DNA of 64,000 bases, taken from the NCBI RefSeq assembly GCF_902459665.1, contig NZ_CABPSL010000020.1, positions 35,359 through 99,358 on the forward strand. The letters are read 5' to 3'. The notes under the pieces are model-generated. The model was not told where the DNA came from. It made no database searches and worked only from the letters and a program-made list of their open reading frames with translations. Positions within the stretch are counted from its first letter, which is position 1. Every line of letters begins with the position of its first letter. The stretch is from Pandoraea cepalis (lineage in GTDB: Bacteria; Pseudomonadota; Gammaproteobacteria; Burkholderiales; Burkholderiaceae). Below, in pieces: positions 1-8,152 of the stretch. The position numbers and the translations under genes are program-made.

Positions 1-1450
1 CTGGAGGATAGGGCATGAGTGCCAGGCGCGCCGCCATCATCTCCTGCACCCGCGTCAACCGCTGCAAGTCTTTTCTGAAGCTTTCAAATTTCGCGTCAGT
101 GTTCGCGAACCCTGCGGCGACTTCCGACGACAGGGTGTCCAATCGATTCGTGAGGGTATCGACTTGACCGGTGACGCCATCGAGCCGAGTGCTGAGGCCG
201 CCGACTTGATCGGTGAGCTTTCCGAATCGATCGGTCAGGCTGCCGACTTGACCGGCGAGGTTATCGACTTGATCGGTGAGCTTTCCGAATCGATCGGTGA
301 GGTTATCGACTTGACCGGTGAGCTTACCGGCTTGATCGGTGAAGCGGGACGCTTGCGTGGTGAAACCGTCGAACCGATGGGTGAGGGTGTCCACTTGACA
401 GGTGATCCCATCCAATCGACCATCCATTCGATTCGCCACGGTTGCCATTTGTTTCGAAAGGCTCCCTGCCCGGCTGTCCAGCGAGTCCACGTGATCGTTT
501 ACCTGGCCCAGGCCACTCTTGATGCCCGTCAACAGATTCCACACCATATCTTCACGCTCGAGCGCGGCACGCCGATCGGCCACGTCCAAATACGTTCTCA
601 TCATAGTCCCCTCCGTTTCAATAAATTGCTTGGTGCTTGCCAACAGACTTTCTACCGACTTCCATCCTCGCTCACGATCGAACCCACGAATACTTCCCAG
701 GCTGACCCCGCGGATCACCAGCGTCATCGCCGTCGCCACGACGCCGAGAAGACCGCCCGACAAAAACAATCCCGCCACCGCCACGGCGGCCGCCGCGGAG
801 TATAGGGAAGACGTAATGACAACGCGCTTGCCGAAGTGCTTCCGTTCCGGCCACACCTCCTTGGTGGCCAGTGCGATCGACTCACGCACGCCAGCCAGAC
901 ATCGCTCGATCTCGGCGACGCCATCGGCGCGCTCGGTCGACTGGCTCTGGCTCGCCGTCCTCTGGATAGCGCGGTCGTCAAAGGTTGCCCCGCTGGACGC
1001 CACCGAGCGCTGCGCCGTGGCGAGACATTTCGCCAGGATTTCCTGCTCCTTGCCCAGCGCCTCCGTCAAATGTCCCAGAATCGCCGAGAACCGCCTCGCC
1101 GACGGGGTAAGACTGTCGACATCGTGATCATTCAACTGCTCGCCGACCTGGCAGTACGGCCCCGATCGGCTCGCGTTGCCGACATATCGATAGACCCCGT
1201 CCCACAGCCCTCCGCCCCAGTACCCCGACGTCGCCTTCTTGTAAGTCGAGTAGAACGTGTTTTCCAATCGGGAAAGCGCGCCGCAGTCCAATCCCAGTTG
1301 CGCCTTCGCGTTGGCGATCTGCCGAAACTGACCGACGATGTCCGCATGCTTGTCGGCAATCGACTTTCCGTAAGTGACGGCCTCCCGGCGATGCGCGCCC
1401 TTTGGCTGCGGCCAACTCCCTGCCCCCGGCGCAAATCCGTACCTGTACAT
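1..1450 (-). CDS. Membrane-anchored coiled-coil protein of unknown function (3' end outside window)
   Basis: The reading frame stays open from 1450 to the window edge, giving at least 483 residues. The start at 1450 is preceded by a strong AAGGAGG site 8 nt upstream. Residues 1-205 look helical and soluble. A hydrophobic stretch at about 209-250 could form one long or two short membrane segments. Residues about 305-470 form a long coiled coil with hydrophobic residues at heptad a/d positions and repeated units such as LTDRFGKLTDQV. An internal ATG pair at 604 also has a GGAGGGG site and could give a shorter product. I do not recognise the family. Overall shape resembles proteins that span a membrane and project a coiled-coil stalk. 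Function unknown; the frame and start are well supported by continuous coding and the ribosome site. Confidence 0.75.
   Translation of the reverse strand, partial: MYRYGFAPGAGSWPQPKGAHRREAVTYGKSIADKHADIVGQFRQIANAKAQLGLDCGALSRLENTFYSTYKKATSGYWGGGLWDGVYRYVGNASRSGPYCQVGEQLNDHDVDSLTPSARRFSAILGHLTEALGKEQEILAKCLATAQRSVASSGATFDDRAIQRTASQSQSTERADGVAEIERCLAGVRESIALATKEVWPERKHFGKRVVITSSLYSAAAAVAVAGLFLSGGLLGVVATAMTLVIRGVSLGSIRGFDRERGWKSVESLLASTKQFIETEGTMMRTYLDVADRRAALEREDMVWNLLTGIKSGLGQVNDHVDSLDSRAGSLSKQMATVANRMDGRLDGITCQVDTLTHRFDGFTTQASRFTDQAGKLTGQVDNLTDRFGKLTDQVDNLAGQVGSLTDRFGKLTDQVGGLSTRLDGVTGQVDTLTNRLDTLSSEVAAGFANTDAKFESFRKDLQRLTRVQEMMAARLALMPYPP
202..298. repeat. 63-bp intragenic tandem repeat in the coiled-coil gene
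   Basis: A 34-nt sequence occurs identically at 202-235 and 265-298, a period of 63 bp or exactly 21 codons (three heptads). Flanking units at 175-200 and 300-345 are diverged copies. The period keeps the reading frame and the heptad register, so copy number could change without breaking the coiled coil. Confidence 0.85.
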
Positions 1451-1690
1451 TCCCCGAACCTCCTTGAGCGTGTCGATCTCGTCTTTCAACCCAGCCGGAC
1501 ACTGAATGAAATGACAAGGCCATGCTAGTCGTCTGGACGAGAGACCACTTTCGGTTTCAGTCAGCCGAGACTGCGGCAACGACGCTCTCCTGTGGCACGC
1601 CCACTTTTCGCAGAAGTCCTCTACAGTAAGGGTGCGAATTTTTCACAATATGATATAGAATCACCCCTATACGAAACTCGGCCCTCCCCC

Positions 1691-2518
1691 ATGAAAGACG
1701 AAGGTAGTCAAAGTACGGAGTCGCGCACGTCCATCCAGGTCATCGAGCGCATGATGCGTCTGCTCGATGCCCTTGCCGCCCATGCCGACCCCGTCAGCCT
1801 CAAGGAATTGGCGCAGTCCACGGAACTGCATCCGTCCACGGCGCACCGCATCCTGAACGACATGGTCGCCTGCCGCTTTGTCGACCGCTGTGATCCAGGC
1901 ACCTATCGTCTGGGCATGCGCCTGCTCGAACTCGGCAACCTGGTCAAGGCACGGTTGTCGGTGCGCGATGCCGCCCTCGCGCCCATGCGCGGCCTGCACC
2001 GGATGACCGGCCAGACTGTCAACCTGTCGGTGCGCCAGGGCGATGAAATCGTCTATATCGAGCGGGCCTACAGCGAGCGTTCGGGGATGCAGGTGGTACG
2101 CGCCATCGGTGGCCATGCGCCCTTGCACCTGACATCGGTCGGCAAGCTCTTCCTCGCGGCGGACGAAGCTGCGCGCGTGCGCGCGTATGCCACGCGCACC
2201 GGCCTGTCGGGGCACACCCGCAACAGCATCACCGATCTGCAAAAACTCGAGCGCGAGCTGAGCCACGTGCGCAAGTCCGGCTATGCCCGCGACAACGAGG
2301 AACTCGAACTGGGGGTTCGCTGCATTGCGGCGGGCATCTACGACGACAGCGGCAAGCTCGTGGCCGGACTCTCGCTGTCGGCACCCGCCGACCGTTTGCA
2401 GGACGCGTGGCTCGCAAATCTGAACGAGACGGCGCTGCAGATTTCCGCGTCACTCGGCTTTCACGCGCCTAACCCCGCTGTCGGCAGCAACGTGTCGCAT
2501 GTGGCGACAGCCGAATAG
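1691..2518 (+). CDS. IclR-family transcriptional regulator
   Basis: A 275-residue regulator with an N-terminal winged helix-turn-helix (about residues 12-70, including STELHPSTAHRILNDM) and a C-terminal IclR effector-binding domain (about 90-255, including GRCIAAGI-type signature ELGVRCIAAGIYDDSG). Members typically control catabolic or efflux genes in response to small acids. The start at 1691 is chosen because the upstream GTG at 1592 would add 33 residues with no family resemblance; no clear ribosome site is visible, so the start is uncertain. It is divergent from the coiled-coil gene and convergent with the PBP7 gene, so its target is not evident from context. Confidence 0.85.
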   Translation: MKDEGSQSTESRTSIQVIERMMRLLDALAAHADPVSLKELAQSTELHPSTAHRILNDMVACRFVDRCDPGTYRLGMRLLELGNLVKARLSVRDAALAPMRGLHRMTGQTVNLSVRQGDEIVYIERAYSERSGMQVVRAIGGHAPLHLTSVGKLFLAADEAARVRAYATRTGLSGHTRNSITDLQKLERELSHVRKSGYARDNEELELGVRCIAAGIYDDSGKLVAGLSLSAPADRLQDAWLANLNETALQISASLGFHAPNPAVGSNVSHVATAE

Positions 2519-2560
2519 CCCAAGCCGACATCGCGCTTCGCGAATCCGGTTGCGGAATAC

Positions 2561-2588
2561 AAAAGGCGCTCCCGAGGGAGCGCCTTTT
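2561..2588. terminator. Bidirectional intrinsic terminator between the IclR gene and pbpG
   Basis: Hairpin of AAAAGGCGCTCC and its complement with a tight 4-nt loop. The A-rich left and T-rich right flanks let it serve both converging genes. Confidence 0.85.
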
Positions 2589-2610
2589 GTTTGGCAACGG
2601 TTGGGGCGAT

Positions 2611-3864
2611 TTACAGCGCGTGTTCGCTGTTGGTCGCGACTTGTGCCGTCGGCGCCGTACCCGCCGTGCGTTGCGGCGTAGCGCCGCCCCCTTCGAGCAG
2701 CCACTTGCGAACGCGCGTGGCGTCGGCGAAGCGCGAGTACTTGCCGGTTGAATCGAGCAGAATCATGATCACCGGACGGCCATCGACGTTGGCTTGCATC
2801 ACGAGGCATTGCCCCGCTTCGTTGATGTAGCCCGTCTTCTGCAGACCGATTTCCCAGCCCGGGTGTCCGATCAGGTGATTCGTGCTGACATAGTGCAACT
2901 CGCGACGGCCGGTATTGACGTCGTAATTGCTGTCCGTCGAGAAACGGCGAATCATCGGATACTGATAAGCGGCCTTGACCATCTTCACCAGATCACGTGC
3001 GCTCGACACATTCTGGCTCGACAGGCCCGTTGGATCGTTGAAGTGCGTGTCGTTCATACCGAGCTGCTTCGCCTTGCGGTTCATCGCCGCGAGGAACGCC
3101 GGACGACCGCCCGGGAAGTAACGCGACAGCGCAGCGGCCGCGCGATTCTCCGACGACATCAGCGCAATATGCAGCATGTCTTCACGCGACAGACGCGACC
3201 CCACCGACAGACGCGAGCCCGTACCCTTCTCGTAATCGCGATCTTCGTCCGTCACTTCCATCATGTCCGTCATCGGCACGCCCGCGTCGAGCGACACCAT
3301 CGCGGTCATCAGCTTCGAGATCGACGCGATCGGCAACACGGCTTGCGAGTTCTTGTCGAACAGCGATTCGCCGGTGCGCTCATCGACGACATAGGCCACC
3401 GAGGAACGCAGCGCCAGCGCGTCAGGGGATTCATGCAGGCCGAATGCGCGCCCGGCGGACAGCCGATCCTGCGCCTGCGGCGTGAAGTTGACGGTGCGAT
3501 ACGACGTCACGACACGACGTTTGCCGTGTTGGTAGACGACGTGTTTGATGGCAACACGCTTGGTCGCCGAGTCTACTTCGACGGCAGCCAGTTTGCGCGC
3601 CTTGGCGCCGGCCTTCTCGCGCGAGGCGGTATTGGCAACGGCACGTTTGGCACCGGAATGGGACGCAGCGACGGATTTCGTCGCCTTGGAGTTGGCACAC
3701 GCACGCTTCTGGGCGGCCGTCTTGGCTGCCTTGGACGAGCATACGCTCGTCTTACCGGCAGCTTGAACGACGGCTGGGGCACCGGCGGCGAGCGAGATCG
3801 CCACGACGGCAGCACCCCAGAGGCGGGAGCGGCACAGACGCGCAAGGGTGGTGATCGCGAACAT
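2611..3864 (-). CDS. pbpG: D-alanyl-D-alanine endopeptidase (penicillin-binding protein 7 type)
   Basis: A 417-residue serine peptidase of family S11 that cleaves peptidoglycan cross-links in the periplasm. The active-site set is complete: SISK at 181-184, SEN at 238-240 and KTG at 343-345. It begins with a signal peptide (hydrophobic core WGAAVVAISLAAGAPAVVQAA). A Lys/Ala-rich linker (about 36-135) separates the signal from the catalytic domain and makes the protein longer than E. coli PBP7 (about 310 residues). The linker is very basic and may touch the cell wall or outer-membrane lipids (inference). Confidence 0.9.
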   Translation of the reverse strand: MFAITTLARLCRSRLWGAAVVAISLAAGAPAVVQAAGKTSVCSSKAAKTAAQKRACANSKATKSVAASHSGAKRAVANTASREKAGAKARKLAAVEVDSATKRVAIKHVVYQHGKRRVVTSYRTVNFTPQAQDRLSAGRAFGLHESPDALALRSSVAYVVDERTGESLFDKNSQAVLPIASISKLMTAMVSLDAGVPMTDMMEVTDEDRDYEKGTGSRLSVGSRLSREDMLHIALMSSENRAAAALSRYFPGGRPAFLAAMNRKAKQLGMNDTHFNDPTGLSSQNVSSARDLVKMVKAAYQYPMIRRFSTDSNYDVNTGRRELHYVSTNHLIGHPGWEIGLQKTGYINEAGQCLVMQANVDGRPVIMILLDSTGKYSRFADATRVRKWLLEGGGATPQRTAGTAPTAQVATNSEHAL

Positions 3865-3908
3865 AGATTGGGGGTAGCGTAAGGTTGACAGGCAACGAGT
3901 TTGGAAGA

Positions 3909-3937
3909 AGTTTAGTAACTTCCCAAAAAATAAGCAA
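3909..3937 (-). promoter_or_regulatory. Candidate sigma-70 promoter of pbpG
   Basis: On the minus strand TTGCTT (3937-3932) and TAAACT (3914-3909) are separated by 17 nt. The implied 5' untranslated region is about 40 nt. The match is only moderate (3/6 and 4/6) but this is the AT-rich stretch directly upstream of the gene. Confidence 0.4.
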
Positions 3938-4052
3938 TATGAACGACTTAGCTGAAATACTTAAACCGGCATCTGGCAGTTTTGTGCGGCGCAATCCGCC
4001 AAACTGCACATTCGCAACAAATTGCCAAATAACGCCAACATTCAGAGACGAT

Positions 4053-4874
4053 TCAGCTTAGGAAATGCGCCCACTCAGCCAGCGGCGCACGGTCGGTGAC
4101 AAGCTGGTTTTCGATGGCCTCCGGATCCGCATACCCCAATGCCATGCCGCACACCACCATTCGGGTCTCGGGCAGGCGCAGTTCCGCCGCAATTACCTGG
4201 TGAAACGTGGCGAACGCGGCCTGCGGGCAAGTGTCGAGGCCTCGCGCCCGCGCCGCGACCATCACGCTCTGCAGGAACATGCCGTAGTCCAACCAACTCC
4301 CCTGCTCCAGGTGTCGATCGATCGTGAAGATCAGTCCGACCGGCGCATCGAAGAAACAGAAGTTGCGCGCGTGCTGCCCCTGCATGCGGTCTTTGTCGGC
4401 GCGGCCAATACCCAGCAGTCCATACAAATCCCAACCGACCTTGCGCCGCCGCGCCTGGTAAGGTTCCGTCCACTCGCGCGGGTAGTAGGCGTACTCCTCC
4501 TGATGCATCAGGCGCTGCGCCGGGTCGTTGAACGCCTCCAGCAGGCGCGACGTCAACGACGTCAGCGCCTGGCCGGTCAATACATACGTTTGCCAAGGCT
4601 GAATGTTGCTGCCCGACGGCGCACGCGAGGCCACGCCAAGAATGTCCGCCACCGTTGCCTGCGGCACCGGCGTGGGCAAGTACGCCCGAATCGATCGCCG
4701 GCTGCGGATGGCCTCGTCGACATAGGCCACACGCTGCTCGGCGTCATTGCCGATCGTCGGGCGACGCGCCCCCTCCCCCGTGCCCGGCTGCGCATGCAAG
4801 TCGGCTGCCTCGGCGGCGTTCTGCTCCACGGGCTGTGCGGCGTCCTGGTGCGGGTGTTGCTGTAGGTGTTTCAT
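4053..4874 (-). CDS. Nitroreductase-family FMN oxidoreductase
   Basis: A 273-residue protein whose residues about 55-260 form a nitroreductase domain: the FMN-phosphate arginine motif is RSRRSIRAYLP, followed by the conserved ASRAPSGSNIQPWQ segment. C-terminal MVVCGMALGYADPEAIEN is typical of the PnbA/NfnB-like subgroup, which reduces nitroaromatics or quinones using NAD(P)H. The first 50 residues are His/Gln/Glu-rich and not part of the domain, so the true start could be later. It lies 44 nt downstream of the EamA gene on the same strand and may be cotranscribed with it and the deacetylase gene. Confidence 0.85.
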   Translation of the reverse strand: MKHLQQHPHQDAAQPVEQNAAEAADLHAQPGTGEGARRPTIGNDAEQRVAYVDEAIRSRRSIRAYLPTPVPQATVADILGVASRAPSGSNIQPWQTYVLTGQALTSLTSRLLEAFNDPAQRLMHQEEYAYYPREWTEPYQARRRKVGWDLYGLLGIGRADKDRMQGQHARNFCFFDAPVGLIFTIDRHLEQGSWLDYGMFLQSVMVAARARGLDTCPQAAFATFHQVIAAELRLPETRMVVCGMALGYADPEAIENQLVTDRAPLAEWAHFLS

Positions 4875-4918
4875 AAGTCAGGCTCACGGCAAACGAAGGG
4901 AGAAATGCGTCGCCCGGC

Positions 4919-5929
4919 TCATGGCGACGACGCGGCCGGCACCGCCCGCCGCTCGATGACAAGCGCAACGCCAAGCGCCGCGACGACCATCCCGGCGGCA
5001 CTCAGCGGGGACAACGTCTCGCCGAACAGCAACCAGGCCATGACCGCCGTCGTCGGTGGCGTCAGATACATCAGGCTGGATACCTTGGTCGCGGCACCCT
5101 GTCGAATCAGCAGAAACAGCAAGGAGATGGCACCGATCGACAACGCCAGCACCGACCATACCAGCGCACCGATCATTGGCGCGTTCCAGCGCACTTGCAT
5201 CGTCTCGAGCATCCACGCGGCGGGCAGCGTTACCGCAAACGCCGCACCGAACTGCACGAGCGTGCCGACACGCAAATCGAAATGGGCGCAAAACCGTTTT
5301 TGATAGAGCGTGCCCGCCGTGATCGCGAGCAGGCTCAACACGCACAATGCCACCGGACCCGCACCGATGCCGCGAACGCCAACCTTGTTGGCCACCACCA
5401 GCCCGACGCCGGCGAATCCGCACAGCAGCCCCAACCATTGCCGGCGCGAGACCGGCTCACCGACCACACGTGCGAAGAGCGCCGTCAACAACGGCTGGAT
5501 GCCGACGACCAGCGCGGCCAGCCCGGCGGGCGCGCCGTGCTTGATCGCTGCCCAGACGCCGCCGAGGTACACCGCCTGGATCAGCGTGCCGGACACGGCA
5601 AGATGCGCAATGAGCGGCCAGTCGATGCGCCCGATCGCGCCGGCCGGTACCGTCCGGCCCTCCACCGCGCGCCGCCTCGGCCATGACATGCCCGTCAACC
5701 AGGCGATGGGAAGCATGACCAGCAGCGTGCCGCCGAAGCGCAGCGCTAGAAAGGTGAGCGGCTCGGCATTCGGCATGCCGTATTTGGCGACAATAAAACC
5801 GGTGCTCCAGATCAACACGAACCACCACGGCATGGCCGCGCGCCAGATCGCCGCACGTTCGGTGCCGGCCATCTCGCGACCATGCGGCGCATTCGCGGGC
5901 GAAGGTGACACGGTGCGATGCTCGCTCAT
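4919..5929 (-). CDS. EamA/DMT-family inner-membrane transporter
   Basis: A 336-residue protein with about ten hydrophobic segments arranged as two EamA repeats, each beginning with a pattern like WWFVLIWSTGFIVAKYG and LLALVVGIQPLLTAL. Such proteins export amino acids or metabolites; the substrate is not deducible here. Its ATG overlaps the stop of the upstream deacetylase gene by 4 nt (ATGA), which indicates translational coupling and a single operon. The first 30 residues are polar and cytoplasmic. Confidence 0.85.
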   Translation of the reverse strand: MSEHRTVSPSPANAPHGREMAGTERAAIWRAAMPWWFVLIWSTGFIVAKYGMPNAEPLTFLALRFGGTLLVMLPIAWLTGMSWPRRRAVEGRTVPAGAIGRIDWPLIAHLAVSGTLIQAVYLGGVWAAIKHGAPAGLAALVVGIQPLLTALFARVVGEPVSRRQWLGLLCGFAGVGLVVANKVGVRGIGAGPVALCVLSLLAITAGTLYQKRFCAHFDLRVGTLVQFGAAFAVTLPAAWMLETMQVRWNAPMIGALVWSVLALSIGAISLLFLLIRQGAATKVSSLMYLTPPTTAVMAWLLFGETLSPLSAAGMVVAALGVALVIERRAVPAASSP

Positions 5930-6867
5930 ACGAGAGCACCTTCTGCCGGCGCAGGGTGCCGACGGCGGACCGCCTGCTGGAACTGATCGGCGAGGCGGAT
6001 CGTCGCAAAATGCGCGGCGACCGTCTGTTCGATGTCGCGGCCGTAGCCGCCTGCCATTGCGATAGCCACCGGCAGCCCGCGCTCTGCGCAGGCCGTCAGC
6101 ACCCGACGGTCGCGCGCGAGCAAGCCGTCATGCGTCAATGCCAGCCGGCCAAGCCGGTCATTCGCCAGCGGATCGGCGCCCGCGAGATAAATCGCAAGGG
6201 TCGGGGTGAATTGCGCGAAGAGATCGGTCAGTGCGTGGCCGAGCGCGACCAGGTAATCGTCGTCGCCGCAGCCGTCGGGCAATGCCACGTCGAGGTCACC
6301 GCGCGCCTTGTGAAACGGGTAGTTGTGCTCGCCGTGCAGCGACAGCGTGAACACGCTCGGGTCGTGCTCGAAAATGGCCGCCGTGCCGTTGCCCTGATGC
6401 ACGTCGAGATCGATGATCGCCACACGCGTGCCCGGGCCGAGTTCGGCCTGCATCGTGCGCGCCGCGACCGCCGCGTCGTTGAACACGCAGAAGCCTTCGC
6501 CGCGGTCGGCATACGCGTGATGTGTCCCCCCAGCGAGATTCGCAGCCACGCCATCGGTCAGCGCGGCCCGACAGGCGGCCACCGTCGCCCCCGCCGACCG
6601 GCGCGAGCGCTCGACCATTTGCGGTGACCATGGGAATCCGATCGTACGCTGCTCTTTGGGATCCAACTGACCGGCGCTCACTCGCGCCACGTACGCCGGC
6701 GAGTGGACGCGACCGAGCATCACGTCGTCCGCGGACAATGCCTCGGCAAGCGCAACGTGCGGCAACTCCCCCGCCACACGCTCGCGCAGACGGGCATACT
6801 TTTCCATCGGAAACCGATGCCCGGGTGGCAACGGCAGCACGAAATGATCGCTGTAGAACGCTTGCAT
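5926..6867 (-). CDS. Histone-deacetylase-superfamily protein
   Basis: A 313-residue zinc hydrolase of the bacterial HDAC superfamily, closest in pattern to class IV. Visible active-site elements are GGTHHA (general-base histidines), GFCVFND, IDLDVHQGNGT (zinc Asp and His), LAGADPLANDRLG (third zinc ligand region) and GGYGR (transition-state tyrosine). Known relatives remove acetyl groups from lysines or small acylated amines. The start at 6867 (MQAFYSDHF) matches the usual N-terminus; a longer frame back to 7113 is open but not family-like. Pairing with an EamA exporter suggests a small-molecule deacetylation/export unit, which is inference. Confidence 0.88.
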   Translation of the reverse strand: MQAFYSDHFVLPLPPGHRFPMEKYARLRERVAGELPHVALAEALSADDVMLGRVHSPAYVARVSAGQLDPKEQRTIGFPWSPQMVERSRRSAGATVAACRAALTDGVAANLAGGTHHAYADRGEGFCVFNDAAVAARTMQAELGPGTRVAIIDLDVHQGNGTAAIFEHDPSVFTLSLHGEHNYPFHKARGDLDVALPDGCGDDDYLVALGHALTDLFAQFTPTLAIYLAGADPLANDRLGRLALTHDGLLARDRRVLTACAERGLPVAIAMAGGYGRDIEQTVAAHFATIRLADQFQQAVRRRHPAPAEGALV

Positions 6868-7162
6868 CGACACGAATGGCCGGCAGTGGCGGCACGCAAA
6901 AGGGCGTTGAACGACATCGGCACAGGCGCATGGACCACGCGAGCCACGCTCGGTAAGGCAGCGAGCCGTTGACCGCGAAGATGTCTCGCCAGTGCCGGAA
7001 CTCGACGATAGTAACATCGGCGCACGGGGTGCGCCGGGTGCCAAAACGGTGCGGAGCCGCACCAATGAAGCGTTTCCGGACGGTGCCCACCATTCGCCGC
7101 AACGCGGTGTCACATGTTAGTCATGGGATCCCAACCGGTTGATTTTGTAAGCTTTTATTGAA

Positions 7163-7178
7163 TTGTTGCAGCGCACAA
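7163..7178. promoter_or_regulatory. PhaR-like operator 1 upstream of the phasin promoter
   Basis: TTGTTGCAGCGCACAA, an imperfect inverted repeat with TGC-N3-GCA core, ends 7 nt before the -35 box. Core and flanks match operator 2. Confidence 0.55.
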
Positions 7179-7185
7179 AAAAGAC

Positions 7186-7213
7186 TTGACAGCGACAAAA
7201 ATATCTCTACACT
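7186..7213 (+). promoter_or_regulatory. Sigma-70 promoter of the phasin gene
   Basis: A perfect TTGACA (7186-7191) and TACACT (7208-7213) with 16-nt spacing. The 5' untranslated region would be about 130 nt. Confidence 0.7.
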
Positions 7214-7218
7214 TGCAA

Positions 7219-7233
7219 TTGTGCGATGCACAA
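7219..7233. promoter_or_regulatory. PhaR-like operator 2 at the phasin transcription start
   Basis: TTGTGCGATGCACAA is a perfect inverted repeat (TTGTGC-N3-GCACAA) located just downstream of the -10 box, where a bound repressor would block transcription. Centre-to-centre distance from operator 1 is about 56 bp. Confidence 0.6.
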
Positions 7234-7353
7234 AAGAAATCGCACCCCCATTTAGAGGCCCCAACCGTGTTTTCACCAGGATAAGGTGAGAACTCATTAG
7301 CGAACACGGAGTGGGTCGATACGTTGTGTATGACACCATCATAGGAGAACGCC

Positions 7354-7917
7354 ATGTCGTTTCTGACCCCCGAGCAATTCGCCGCCGCCCACAAAGCCAA
7401 TCTCGAAACCCTTTTTGGCCTGACCAACAAGGCGTTCGAAGGCATGGAAAAGCTCGTTGAGCTGAACCTGCAAGCCGTCAAGGCATCGCTGGCCGAGTCC
7501 GCCTCGACCGCGCAGAAGGCCTTCGCAGTGAAAGACGCGCAAGAGTTGCTCGCCCTGCAAGCCAACCTCGTCCAGCCCGCCGCCGAAAAGGCGATCGCGT
7601 ATGGCCGCCACCTGTACGAAATCGCTTCGTCGACGCAAGCCGAAGTGACGAAGGTGGCCGAAGCCCAACTGGCGGAAAGCTCGCAGAACGTGCAAGCCCT
7701 GTTCGACAATCTGGCCAAGAACGCCCCGGCCGGTTCGGAGTCTGCCGTTGCACTGGCCAAGTCGGCCATGTCGGCAGCCAACAGCGCGTTCGACAGCGTG
7801 CAGAAGGCCACCAAGCAAGCCGTTGAAATCGCCGAGACGAACTTCGCTGCCGCGACCAGCGTCGCGACGAAGGCTGCTGCTCAGGCTTCGCGTGCTGCCT
7901 CCAGCGCCAAGAAGTAA
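7354..7917 (+). CDS. phaP: Phasin family protein (PHA granule-associated)
   Basis: A 187-residue phasin_2 family protein: almost wholly alpha-helical, Ala/Lys/Glu-rich, starting [20 protein letters not shown], which is the usual betaproteobacterial phasin N-terminus. Phasins coat polyhydroxyalkanoate granules and regulate their size. Length fits the family (about 180-195). A TAGGAGA ribosome site lies a few nt before the ATG. The upstream operators suggest the PhaR-type control known for phasin genes, where PhaR leaves the DNA when granules form. A monocistronic unit, closed by a terminator at 7947. Confidence 0.93.
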   Translation: MSFLTPEQFAAAHKANLETLFGLTNKAFEGMEKLVELNLQAVKASLAESASTAQKAFAVKDAQELLALQANLVQPAAEKAIAYGRHLYEIASSTQAEVTKVAEAQLAESSQNVQALFDNLAKNAPAGSESAVALAKSAMSAANSAFDSVQKATKQAVEIAETNFAAATSVATKAAAQASRAASSAKK

Positions 7918-7946
7918 TCGATAGCGTCTCGCGACGCTAGCGTTCG

Positions 7947-7970
7947 AACCCGGCCTCGTGCCGGGTTTTT
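7947..7970 (+). terminator. Intrinsic terminator of the phasin gene
   Basis: AACCCGGC and GCCGGGTT arms with a 5-nt loop, followed by a T-run. Confidence 0.85.
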
Positions 7971-8005
7971 CGTTTTTGGGGCGAACGGCGACGTCGACGC
8001 CATAG

Positions 8006-8043
8006 AAAAAACCGCCATCTCGGAGCGAAATGGCGGTTTTTTT
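8006..8043. terminator. Intrinsic terminator, probably for the pyruvate dehydrogenase operon
   Basis: ACCGCCAT (8011-8018) and ATGGCGGT (8030-8037) flanked by A-run and T-run, so it can work in both directions; it closes the minus-strand operon about 110 nt after lpdA. Confidence 0.8.
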
Positions 8044-8152
8044 GGCACCCGACCTCGCCCCGAATGCGGCGCGTCGGACATCGGTCACGTCATGCATGTC
8101 CGGCGCGCGCCCCCCAGAATCATCCGAGGCGCACACCAGACACCGACGCGCT

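Noticed and set aside
164..805. Plus-strand frame with collagen-like TGE/IGE repeats
   Set aside because: It is the antisense of the heptad-repeat coiled-coil gene; the minus-strand frame is continuous from a strong ribosome site at 1450.
1592..1690. Upstream GTG start for the IclR regulator
   Set aside because: The added 33 residues show no family similarity and overlap the AT-rich promoter-like stretch.
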